64,000 nt of DNA, taken from Narthecium ossifragum (Eukaryota; Streptophyta; Magnoliopsida; Dioscoreales; Nartheciaceae). Under the pieces are notes generated by a model. It searched no databases. It was not told the DNA's origin and was given only the letters and a program-made list of their open reading frames with translations. The position numbers were made by a program, and so were the translations under genes. Each line of letters starts with the position of its first letter. The first letter of the stretch is position 1. The DNA is taken from contig OY986974.1 in NCBI GenBank assembly GCA_963920575.1, positions 23,660,509 through 23,724,508 of the forward strand. Direction: 5' to 3'. Shown one piece after another: positions 20,196 to 30,960 of the stretch.

Positions 20196-20901
20196 TTGAA
20201 ATGAATGAGATGAAGAATGTTGTGTATTTTTCTTTGGTAGAGAGTTTGATGTATGATATGGTTTGCACAAGGCCGGATATAGAATATGCGATGGGAATGG
20301 TTAGTAGGTTTCTTGCAAATCCGGAAAAAGAGCATTGGACAACGGTGAAATGGATTATAAGATACATGAAAGGCTCATCCGGTTTATGTCTATGCTTTGG
20401 AGATGGAAAAACACATTTAGTTGGCTATACGGATTCCAATATGGCCGGAGATGTTGACACTAGGTGATCCACTTCGGGTTATGTGTTTACATTTGGAGGG
20501 GGGGGGTTGTCATGGCAATCTAAACTTCAAAAATGTGTTGCTCTTTTAAATACCGAAGCAAAATACATAACGGCCACCGAAGCTTGTAAGGAGATATTAT
20601 GGTTGCTCTATTATGATAGTCGAAGTGCTCTTGATCTTAGCAATAATGCAACCTACCATTCAAGAACCAAGCACGTTGATGTTAGATATCATTGGATTCG
20701 TGATATCTTGGAGAAACAATAGTTGAAGCTTGTGAAGATTTCCACCTATAACAATCCTTCAGATGTGATAACCAATGCTCTAACAAAGGAGAAGCACAAT
20801 CTCTGTAGAGACTTAGTGGGTATCAATGCTTGGTAAGCATTGGTTCGGGCATAGAATTCACTGTGTATAGGAATCCCCCTCATGGGGTTAAAGGAGGAAA
20901 T
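20196..20901 (+). mobile_element. Copia reverse transcriptase/RNase H fragment 3
   Basis: Encodes SLMYDMVCTRPDIEYAMGMV, RYMKGSSGLCLCFGDGKTH, GYTDSNMAGDVDTR, a TGA at 20465-20467 (CGA in copy 1 at 9458-9460), STSGYVFTFGGGG, KYITATEACKEILWLLYYDS, then TAG near 20720, and continues to an NAW-stop end and the purine tract before the LTR at 20902. It supplies the empty sites for the LINE and the gag-only element. Confidence 0.87.
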
Positions 20902-21126
20902 TGTTGATCCTACTATCACTAATGGACTAGTCCCATAAAAAGTGTTCATACCTTATTAGATGGTTGTTGGACATGGGCCTTTATTATAAGGCTTTTTATA
21001 CACATGTTGTATGATTAGTGGTGTGTAGTGGCTTCACATGTAACGTAAGATACTAGCTTAAATAGAGGGTGTTGTTTCTGCTAAGTGAGATGTGAAGTAA
21101 GAGAGTAGTTAGAGAAGAGAAAAGAA
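20902..21126 (+). mobile_element. Copia LTR (third copy)
   Basis: Starts TGTTGATCC and matches 15631-15822 plus 18515-18570. The right end is set by the return of the direct repeat at 21127. Confidence 0.65.
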
Positions 21127-21305
21127 CAACCAATTCATTTGATATTGGGCCCCAATATGAGAGCGCTTATTCACTGATAGCCAGTTTGGTACGTGGTATA
21201 CGATAAAGATCCATAACTTATACATTGTATACACCACTTGGAGAAGCTAAGAGTAACTTTCAAAAACCACAGGGTGTTTGGTAGAACATAAGATTAGTTC
21301 ATATG
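21127..21305. repeat. 3' copy of a ~180 bp direct repeat
   Basis: About 90% like 19688-19870 by eye (AACCAATTCATTTGATATTG to GGTGTTTGGTAGAACATAAG). Confidence 0.75.
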
Positions 21306-21717
21306 AAAGAGTTATATTATATAATGTTTGTTCAATAGTACAAAAGAATGATGTTTAATAAAATATATCTATCTTATAAAATAAGATTTTATAACGTGTC
21401 ATCTGAGTCATATACATCTATATACATATGATACACACATAACAGAAAGGGGAGAGAAAGAAAAAGAGAGGGTGGTGTGGCCGGATGGTCACGGTGCCAT
21501 ATGGATGAAAATGCCTTTAAGAACATAATATATCGCAATCGTCTATATATTGGCACATAAGGTGACAAGTACTTTCTATGACTCAAATTATGACTCATCA
21601 TTTGAGTTATAAAATTATACACATGTAACATAAAATTATAATTAAATAAAAAAAAAAGATAATGGGTTGACGTTACGTAAGTTATTATAGAGATAAAAAG
21701 AAGGGGGAGAGGGAGAG

Positions 21718-21761
<44 letters not shown>

Positions 21762-22025
21762 TGAGAGCCGGCACGGACCCATCACTGTATAACGACACAT
21801 AACGTAAAAAAGGAAGAAAAAACAAAGACATGGTTCACATGTTTGGTGATCCATGAGTATGTATGAAGTGTGGAAAGAGCTACGAAACAACCTGAACACT
21901 GAGACCATCCAACAACCATGTCTTTGTAAGTTTTTTAAGCAGTAATGTACATGAATCATTACGCTATATATATATAGGAGAAGAGGGTGGTGGGGCTGAT
22001 GAAGAGCTGTTAATCCAACGGCGTC
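21306..22025 (+). other. upstream region of the dehydrogenase gene
   Basis: No gene. Holds a (GA)n run at 21721-21756 and a TATATATATA box near 21967-21976, about 50 bp before the ATG. That is close for a TATA box but possible with a short leader. Confidence 0.45.
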
Positions 22026-22808
22026 ATGATGAGCTCAGGACAAGCGCCGCTGCATGGCCGGGTGGCCATCGTGACCGGAGGCTCCGGCGGCATCGGAAGC
22101 GAGATTTGCAGCCACCTCGCTTCCCTCGGGGCCAACGTGGTCGTCGGCCATTTCGGCGACGCTGCACTCGCCGACAGTGTTGTCTCTGCTATCAACACAG
22201 CCGCTGGCGATCGCCACCCGCAGGCCATCGCCGTCGAGGCCGACGTCTCCGACCCTGCCGGAGTGAAATCACTCTTCGACACGGCTCAGGTGGTGTTCGG
22301 GCCGGAGATACACATCTTGGTGGCGACTGCTGGGGTGCAGGATCCCAGCTATCCTTGCATGGCTGACACGAGTCTTGAGAGCTGGGAGAGGGTGTTCAAC
22401 ACGAACGCTAAGGGAACGTTCCTGTGCTGCCGGGAGGCGGCGAGACGGCTCGTCCGCGGCGGAAGCGGCCGGATAATTACGATGTCGTCGTCGACGGTGG
22501 GGTCGCTAAGGCCTGGCTACGGCACGTACGCGGCGAGCAAGGCGGCGATAGAGGTGATGACCAAGACGCTGGCGAAGGAGCTGAGAGGAACGAGGATAAC
22601 GGCCAATGGGGTCGCGCCGGGGCCGATAGGGACGCCGATGTTTTATGCCGGGAAGTCGGAGGAAAGGATCCGTGCGGTGGCGGCGGAGAGCCCGATGGGG
22701 CGGGTGGGCGAGCCGGAGGATGTGGCGCCGGTGGTTGGGTTCTTGGCTAGCGATGCCGCAGAGTGGGTGAATGGCCAGATCATTAGGATTAATGGTGGCT
22801 ATGTTTGA
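22026..22808 (+). CDS. short-chain dehydrogenase/reductase (SDR)
   Basis: A 260-residue intronless protein of the classical SDR size. The N-terminal Rossmann motif is TGGSGGIGSEI (TGxxxGxG, about residues 17-27). An acidic EADVSDPAG stretch contacts the adenine ring in the family. The catalytic set is Asn in FNTNAKGTF, Ser in ITMSSSTVGS and YAASK (YxxxK). NGVAPGPIGTPMF and the C-terminal NGQIIRINGGYV are typical. The usual NNAG or NSAG motif reads VATAG here, so the stabilising Asn is missing. It resembles plant NADPH-dependent aldehyde reductase-like SDRs; substrate unknown. Strong GC bias in the gene is typical of grass-like monocot genes. Confidence 0.9.
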   Translation: MMSSGQAPLHGRVAIVTGGSGGIGSEICSHLASLGANVVVGHFGDAALADSVVSAINTAAGDRHPQAIAVEADVSDPAGVKSLFDTAQVVFGPEIHILVATAGVQDPSYPCMADTSLESWERVFNTNAKGTFLCCREAARRLVRGGSGRIITMSSSTVGSLRPGYGTYAASKAAIEVMTKTLAKELRGTRITANGVAPGPIGTPMFYAGKSEERIRAVAAESPMGRVGEPEDVAPVVGFLASDAAEWVNGQIIRINGGYV

Positions 22809-23485
22809 TCTTCTCCTCCCCTCTCATGTTGCTACTAATTAATTAAGCATCCCTTCTTGTGTCCCCCCCCTTGGAATTTTTCATGAGCAAAATTAGATTG
22901 AAGAAATTCAAATCCCAAAAGTTCATTGAATCCTTGGCTCCTTGCATCAATGTGCCATATATGATAACACAAATTTCCATAATGTTCACTCTATGTTAAA
23001 TAGTAGTTTATTACAGCACAGCTGGAAGGTAAGCTTCAACTTTGGATACTGTCAGAATTGTGCCAACAGCGTCAGAGTTCACATGCGCAAACGTGGAGAA
23101 GAGACGAGAGAGCTTGAAATCCTGTAGAAATCAATGCGCAACCCTCTCTGTTTACAGCTAAGAACATGGAACCATAATATATTCGGAAAAACATAACATG
23201 GCTAAGCCGGTACACAACCAAGTTCAAACAAAAATGGTCAATAATTCATTCTTATTAATGTCTCTAAGAACATCCAGAAATTACAGCAGATCTTCGTCGT
23301 CGCAGTTCCATTCTCCCCCCCCCACAGACAACAGCTCCCAAGAAACTTGTATAACAGCTCAAAATCGATGTTACAAGACAGTAAGAACCATCCCAGAGAG
23401 CAGCTCCAGTATTCTTGTATGTACAGTTGAGTGAATATACGACATTAGCAGCAATTATGAGAAGACCCTCTCCATCCTCGGGCAA
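22809..23485. other. convergent 3' regions of SDR and TBP genes
   Basis: No gene. The interval holds the 3' UTR of the SDR gene (left) and, on the minus strand, the presumed 3' UTR of TBP (right). Confidence 0.45.
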
Positions 23486-26400
23486 TCTATGATGTTATCA
23501 GCCCAAACCATTAGAAGTGAACTTATAAGAGGATTAAAGACAATGCAAGCAGGTTTTTTTTTTTTGGAAGTCATACCACTGCTGGCTTTTTCTGAACTCT
23601 GTGAGGACAGGATATATGTTTTCAAAGGCAGTGTACGTTTCCTCTCTCACCTGAGATATGAATAAAAGAATTAAATGGTGAAAGAAAGATGAGCTTAAGA
23701 GTTTAAGGAATTTTGTTGGGATGAAATTCACCTTTGCTCCTGTGAGAACGATCTTGCCGGAGACGAAGATGAGGAGAACAATCTTCGGTTGTTTCATTCT
23801 ATATATCAGGCCAGGAAATAGTTCTGGTTCATACTGTCAGAAGCAACCAACAAGCAGCTGCGGTCAAAAGAGGTCCACCAGAACAATCGACAAAAGGTCA
23901 TGATAACATCACCAAAGTTAAGGGAATCACAACAACAGATGCTTCCACAACCAATGGGCATCAATATGTTATACACTTCATTTCAGAAACCAAAAGCCCT
24001 CATCTGATCAAATGGAAAGTAAGTAGTAAAAATAGCTCTCGGCCAATCATAACTTGCGCAGCTATTGAAGATGTATATTTACATAATTGAAAGAGCGATT
24101 ACAATATTGAGTCAAACGGTAGAATATCAACAAAACTTAGATATGCTAAAAATAGAACCAGCTGATGGGAGCATTGTATCTAGATTACGATTCAAACATA
24201 ATCTTACACTGGAGAAAGCACCATGAGCATAAGCAAGGCCCTCCAGCCTAATGGGAAATTTGACATCACATGAACCAACGATATTCTGAATCTTGAAATC
24301 CTGCAGATCACAACAGCATATCCAATAGTTAAACAATGTATCAAGCAGCAAATGGTAGAAAAGAGAGAAGAATAGCTCCAACCAATTACCTTGAATTTAG
24401 CAGGAAAGCCAAGCTTTTGAATGATGCGAGCATACTGAAACAAGAAATTATAAAAATAACAATAGAGTCACTGCATTGATCTTAGATAGACATTATGCAC
24501 CCAAAATATAATTTTGATTATCATTAAGACCTTCCTTGCTGCAAGTTTTGATTGTTGTTCACTCTTTGCACCCGTACAAACCTGACATAAAGCTCAAAAC
24601 ATCAGAATAAAGACCTTATAAGGAACAATATATAGCAATCATACTCAATGCATGCTATCAAGTTCCCTTGAGCTTTTATCACCGTGGAAATAGTAGTTTC
24701 CATATCCTGAAGATGCACGCGTGTGATATACAACACCAAAGACTTCAAACGCGTTTCATATCAAATCAACAAAGCATAAACGAAGTCCCCTTTTGCCATG
24801 ACAACTAATGTTGAAAGCCAGAGAAGATCTCAAATATTGGCATTGACATTATTATTACCCAAGTTATAGCACAACAAATGCCTACTAACCACAGAAGCCT
24901 CTTACCGACTCTCTATCATCCATCAAAAAATTCTACAAATTGCACAGGCATGATATCGACTACACCAGCACTTGATGCCCATTCATAACTATTCACAACT
25001 TCGCCAATTATTTGTCCCATACTTCTAACTTCTTCAGAAAAAACCATCAAATAATCTAAGCTACACAGTTTAGCTTTCCACACTTCCTAATTCTAATAGA
25101 GTCGTCCGTTTTCACTTTTGAACAACATAAAGCTGCAAACCATGTACGAAAACACTTTAAGTAAGGGAAGTAGAACCATTTCACACATTAATCATCATAA
25201 GATAATTAAAAAAAAATCCACAAAAAAACCAAACTAAACTTTTCAGCCTATGTGCACTAAAAGAACTTTTGAAACTACCAAAAAAGAAAGCTTATAAGAA
25301 ATTTAGTACAACCATAATCGACAATATACTCACCATTTTTCCTGATGCAAATATCAATGCTGTTGTTTTTGGTTCTCTTATCCTCATGATAACTGCAGCA
25401 AAACGCTACCAAAAAGCACAAAGAGGACATTTAGACATCTTCTATGTTACCAAAGTAGTAAATGCAGTTCAAGAAAATAAAGAGAAAACTTGCATGCATA
25501 TGTTCATTATCCAAATTACCATTATGGCTAGTACATGTACGAGTGCATACTTTTGAACTATTCACAACATGTATGGATCAGGACAGGGAAACGTTATTCC
25601 ATGTTTAACCGACTTTCTAGGCTTTACTTGCCCATTCACATCAAATGAGGATTAACAAAATATAGTGTCAAGTAGACTAGATTTAGAATAGGCTCAAGAA
25701 TTTTCCAAAGGAAAACTTTGAACAGTTCATCCTCAATCTTTTTATCATGAATACTCGCAAATCTTAAAATCATATCCCACAAATTATTGTCCAATTTAAT
25801 AGCAGGGCATGACATAACTTTTAAGACAAGAGACATAAACAAGAGAAATATACCATGATAGATGACATACACAGTATAATACTTAAAGTATCATTCACTA
25901 CTTCGCAAAAGCCACACTTATACCTTGGGGTTGTATTCCGCATTACGGGCTTGCAGTGCTATTGCTTTAAGATCCAACTTGCAGTCCAAATTAACAGTTG
26001 ATACAATATTCCTGAAAATTGAGCAGTACTTTTTTATCAGAACTATGTGTGGCACTAGACAAGCTCAAAGCATTGTTTTATTTTGAAGTTTATCAAGCAA
26101 CATAGTGTCGCTTTGTATTATAGGATACCAATACTATTACATGCTAATTCCTGCATGGAGATTAAATGAAGCAAATATTCTTCACATTTCGCCAACCCAA
26201 CAGCTAGGAAGCACCGACACTTCTAGCAGTGGAGCGTGTCCGTGTCCGACACTTTCCCGGCGTGTCCTTTTTTTTTTAGGGCTGTCATGTGAAGACAAAC
26301 TATGTACGCACAACAACAAACCTATGTCGTCTTCCTTGTTCGGTGGAGTTTAGACTCAATATCGGGTTTAGAAGTGGCTCTCATTTTCCCCCCTCCTCCG

Positions 26401-27400
26401 CAATCTAAAGCCCTAACCTTAAATCTTAAGGGCAGGCAACTTAATGCCAATTGGTGCATTGATCGACAATGGCATCGATGTTTAACCTAAAAAATATATA
26501 ATTCTTATACATTATATATTTGTACATATGACATAAAAAAAGGCTTTTGTCTATGTGTCCTTGCCGTGTCGTGTCGTGTCCTATATTTAATGAAAATTGT
26601 TGTGTCCGTCTCCGTGCTTCCTAGCCCAACAGTGACCCAAATGCATATGTTATCCTGTACTGATACTAACACATTTTAACAGCATCAATTTTGTACAGTA
26701 TCCATTTGATCAATACTTGCCTCAACCAGAACACTATTTATATATCACACATAAAGGGTCCAAAAGATATCTATGACTATCTAAGAGTTTTCTGTTGAAA
26801 ACTTTAGAGGAAAAGGCAATCCAATTAATGTCTAACCTAAATTTAAGGTTCCCAGCTGATAACATCTCTTCTAAATTCTATTTGATTAAAGTGTCAAATT
26901 AAATAAACATCAAGTAGCAACGGTTTATGTCAGAAGCATTTTCAGGTGCACCTTTTGGTGAAGACAGAGAACAGACAACATAAACATTTTACTTTGCCTC
27001 GACATTTCTTTTGAATCCTTGTCCCGCTTATCTGCTATATGTTGCTGTTTTTGTTTATTGCATCTAGAATAAACTTAGTCCATTCAAATAAATTCTGATA
27101 AAGCCTTGCAAACGAGATTAAATGAAAGGGTACTAGTTTGAGCTTTTATTTGAAGCAGCTCCACTTCCATAACAGACACCAACTAATACTAGTTCCAATG
27201 TATGCATAGATCTTGTATGATAGTCGATTGCCCCAGACTATACTAAGAAGCTTAAGCTAGTAGCCGTGGAACATTTGTACAAAGAAGAAGAAGGGAAAAA
27301 AAACAGGTCATAAGGCAACTTACTGGAGAGTTGGAACTATCCCAGATGGATGCTTGGTTACATCCACTGGTTGGCTCCCCTCCATCGCCTGGTCTGCCAT
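23486..27400 (-). CDS. TBP: TATA-binding protein (TBP)
   Basis: Coding exons on the minus strand: 27324-27400, 25924-26011, 25334-25405, 24531-24581, 24390-24434, 24208-24300, 23732-23833 and 23577-23650, plus one base of the stop at 23486. The product is 200 residues, the usual plant length. It starts [20 protein letters not shown] and contains the two saddle repeats ([53 protein letters not shown]; then [49 protein letters not shown]). The last exon ends FRKSQQ with TG before a GTATGA donor; the acceptor at 23487 supplies A to complete TGA. Without that intron the frame would add 14 odd residues ([14 protein letters not shown]). TBP nucleates the TFIID, SL1 and TFIIIB complexes. Confidence 0.92.
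26204..26624. mobile_element. hAT-like MITE in TBP intron 1
   Basis: A 421 bp insert with terminal inverted repeats beginning CTAGGAAGCAC (right end GTGCTTCCTAG), flanked by the 8 bp duplication CCCAACAG (26196-26203 and 26625-26632). Sub-terminal GTGTCCGTGTCCGACAC and GTGTCGTGTCGTGTCC repeats are rich in GACAC. No coding capacity. An 8 bp duplication plus short inverted repeats fits the hAT superfamily. Confidence 0.85.
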
Positions 27401-28384
27401 GCTTTCTTTTCCCTCCTCTCAACCAGTCAATACAAGCTGATCAATCCTCAGAGAAATCAACTCGCCAGTATTAAAAAATTACTCCTTCCACAATTTCTCC
27501 TCGAATCCCGACACCAGAACAGAACTATATACTTCAAATTTCCTTCTTTTACCCGTCCAAAACCAAAAAGCCTCAAAAATTTCTTCCCCCAGTAAGCAAA
27601 ATGCCAGATTGCAAAGCTGAGCAAGTAATGAAACTTCCTATATCACTTCTCACTACAGTACCAAAAGGAAACGGACTCAAAAAGATGACATATCCAGCAA
27701 TCTTGCTAAAGAACGCGCCAAATCCAGCTGCTCCGCCTCAAACCTTAGGGCTTCAACGAAGAGCCGTGCGAAAGAACGAAATTTTAGGTGGGAAAAGAAA
27801 AGGAGGACAGATTTCCCAGATTAATGTTACAGATAGAACTAGGTTTAAATACTATTCGCCCGAATCGTCACGAAATCGTGCTGCTACACCTAGAATGCAA
27901 AGGATCCCAGTGCCAATTGTGCCAAAAACCACGAAATGAAGCAAGAAATGGAGAGAAGCGTAGCTTATGTTATCTCCCCCACCAAGATGCCACAGAATCT
28001 AGCTGCTCCGCCTCAAAACTAAGCCTTCCAACAACGATCGCACCATAAACCACCAAATCGAAGCCTTAGAAACAGAAAGGAGGGTAGATCTACAAGCTAG
28101 ACAGCCCCAATCGGCACCAAATCCAGATGCTCCACCTCGAATCCTAGGGTTTCTAACACCTACAGCGCCAAAAAAAAGACGAAATCGAGGCGGGAAATGG
28201 ATCCAACAGTGGATTTAAAGAGGATATAAATTTGAAAAAAGAGGTCTTTTATATGGAGGGGGACGAGATCTGGAGGTAAACGGGGGGTTGGTCTTTAGGG
28301 TTTCGATCTCTTAAGAGGGAGAGGCGAGGAGAGAGAAAGAGGCGGATGGCTGGCTTTAAGTCCGAGGCTCGATATTTATAGTCC
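27401..28384 (-). promoter_or_regulatory. TBP leader and promoter region
   Basis: Minus-strand TATAAATA at 28373-28380, followed downstream by a pyrimidine-rich stretch (CCTCTTTCTCTCTCCTCGCC) that fits a transcription start near 28340. About 950 bp separate this from the ATG, so a 5' UTR intron is likely. The interval contains about three or four degenerate copies of a block with the core CTGCTCCGCCTCAAA (near 27727, 27880, 27997 and 28127). Confidence 0.55.
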
Positions 28385-28390
28385 GCCACC

Positions 28391-30960
28391 GGCTAGTACC
28401 GGTTCCAGCCGGTGCTTTAAAGGGACCGACCGGGAATCCCCAGTAGCCAAAACTTACGGTTTGGTACTCCTCGGAGGATATTAAAGTGGCTTGAGTCGGA
28501 TGACGTGGCGAAGTTTAAGTGGATGGCGTGAGAACGGAGATGAATTTTCTCGAAGCCTCATCATCGCTAACACGTATGGTGACGACGTTACCATAAGGCC
28601 TTTAGACAGAGGATTATTTGATAATATTTAGGACCGTTTCGATCGACGATAAGTATACATAAATCTCATTTATATATTTAAATATTTTATTTATAATCTT
28701 ATATAACTATTTTTAATGCTTATGTAACTTTTACTTTATCCAACAAACATATAATATCCAACATACAAACTTATCGAGCCCGTTTGAATTGAGAATAAGT
28801 ATGCATATTCATCCAAACACTTTATCCACAATCTTACATAATTACCTTTAATACTTACATGATTTTTACTTTATTCAACATACAAATTTATCATATCCTC
28901 AATCCAAATGGACCCTTAATGTTGATCAGAACGTAAGAATTAGTTGATCTAATCTTTTCCAATTTGAAATTTTGAATTTGGATCGGGTCTCTTGGGTCGC
29001 AAAAGGTTCCATGGTTGGGGTTCCTTTTACATAAACGCATTTTTGACTCGATATATCATTGTAATTAATGTTGCATCATGTAATACAATCAATTATACAT
29101 GTCTGATTTACACATCCTCAACCGGTTGTTTTCGTCCCTTTGATTCACCTGGGAATGGAAAAGTTGAATTTAGAGCTACATTGAAAACAAGAATTGCTAG
29201 TTCATGCTGGCCTTCTAGCTTCAGGCGGCTTCGCCTTTGCGCTCCAGTTCAAGGTTAAAGCGCCACAGCTTTGCTCGGACAATCTCTATGGCTCAAGTGC
29301 CGCATGTTACTATCCTCGGAAAAACATCTCGATATGTGAAGACTGCCCAGGAGCAATGAACTGTCGTCAATGTTCAGAAGAATATTCAAACGTCCGATTT
29401 AAAGTTTGAGTTCATGACACCTGAAAGAATAGAATAAACAGATTTTCAGATGCATTACTTTGTAAAAACATGACAATAAAAGTTGGATAATTGTCATGCT
29501 TCCTCTGCAGATATAATTACAACTCCAATGACTAGCTTGGCATGCAGGTAAATATCACTACCATCTTGGATATAAATTGGGCAAGCACAGTAAATCATCG
29601 ATGAAAAATGAATGAAGCGTTTGATATTGATTCAAGTTTAGTCTCAAGGAGTTCTTTAGCCTTGTCAATAGGACTCTCATCCATATCAAAGCTCCAAAAC
29701 CACTCTTTACTAGCTTGAGTCCCACCTCGACAACAGATCACTCGAAATAGTAAGATCACTTTAATGAGCTAATAACCAGCAGGGCTCAGCTTGATTGATA
29801 CAGTCTTGATCAAGCTCGGATATTTTCAATTTAAACACATTCATTCTAGATTACCATATACTCATAATGCTTATTATTTTTAAGACATTTAGACAATACT
29901 CTAATTTTGTAACTTGTAAAGTTGTAAGCTTATTATAGGCTATGCCTTGCAAGTTTTGTACTATTTGACCTTCAGTTTATCACGAGACTTTATAAAATTC
30001 TTTGTTGAACATGCATTTTTAAGGTGTATTTTGCCCTATTGTTACATCTACAGTTGGCCCATTATGATCATATACTCGTCATGCCCTTGGATTTATTCTT
30101 CTGGGAGCGTCTGCTCTGCTTATATTGCACATTCATGTAATCACATCTTTTTATTCTGTGCTCTAAGCACCTCTATCTATCTGTTGAATGAAACTATATT
30201 CTGTCTGTCATACTACGTATGTTAAATTGGAAAACGGAAATATAAGCTCAATAGGACATGGCATTTGGAAAAAAAAAGTAGATTGATGAAGGATTACCGG
30301 ACAACATATGTGGAAACAATTCTTGTTAATTGCTCTTCTACTTCATCAGTGCATCTGGTTCCAAAATGCCTCTGTTTACTACATTCACAACAAAACAGAA
30401 ACTTTTTAGTGACATTTTCAGTATTCGTCCTATTTATAGCTGAGAAACAATCTCAGAATAATATTCAAACCTAATATCTTCATCTTGTCTTCCTCCTTTG
30501 GTATGACCTGCATGTCCGGCCCATGAAGTTGAGTGGCATTAAGATTACATTCATGCTGCATGATGCCAGTTTCCGCTGAGTGATGCCAATTGGCATCATA
30601 TCCAACTTCATCTTTTTCAACTTTGCACCACCATAATCCTGTCATTAACTGCTCCATATTTTCAGAGTTGCAGGATACAGATGAAAGCTTGCCAGTATAG
30701 AGTTGAAAATTAGGATAAAACTTAAACTTCATGCTACCATGAACAAAAAATGTTCTAAGAGAAAAAAAAACTCATTCATAGCTGTTGACGAAACATTTCA
30801 CCGCAAATTTCTTCAACTGAAAAGACGATGGGAAATACATTCTAATATTTAAATCATCACAGAGAAACTTAAAATTTGTGATCAACAAGATATGGGATAA
30901 TGCGGAACAACATAATTCTCGTAGTCAGCATATTACCTATTCAATATGCGATTCACCAAT
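28391..30960. other. intergenic stretch between TBP and PPR gene 1
   Basis: AT-rich and largely featureless. Two weak coding-like pieces lie here: 29194-29409 (+) and 30430-30732 (-). I recognise neither. An imperfect direct repeat of about 100 bp lies near 28660-28780 and 28800-28905 (phrases AATCTTATATAA and AATCTTACATAA, then ACTTTATCCAACA and ACTTTATTCAACA). Confidence 0.4.
29194..29409 (+). CDS. unrecognised small ORF, possible exon
   Basis: 71 codons (ATG at 29194) with a hydrophobic start (LLASGGFAFALQFKV) followed by a Cys-rich part (six Cys; CYYPRK, CEDCPGAMNCRQC). It reads like a real protein piece, perhaps a signal-anchor followed by a small Cys-rich domain, but no neighbouring exon is evident and I do not know the family. 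It may be a gene fragment. Confidence 0.25.
   Translation: MLVHAGLLASGGFAFALQFKVKAPQLCSDNLYGSSAACYYPRKNISICEDCPGAMNCRQCSEEYSNVRFKV

Noticed and set aside
22035..22750. Overlapping frames in the SDR gene on both strands
   Set aside because: GC-rich shadows of a clear 260-residue SDR.
30430..30732. 100-codon minus-strand frame 3' of PPR gene 1
   Set aside because: No recognisable domain, AT-rich, and likely within the 3' flank of the PPR gene.
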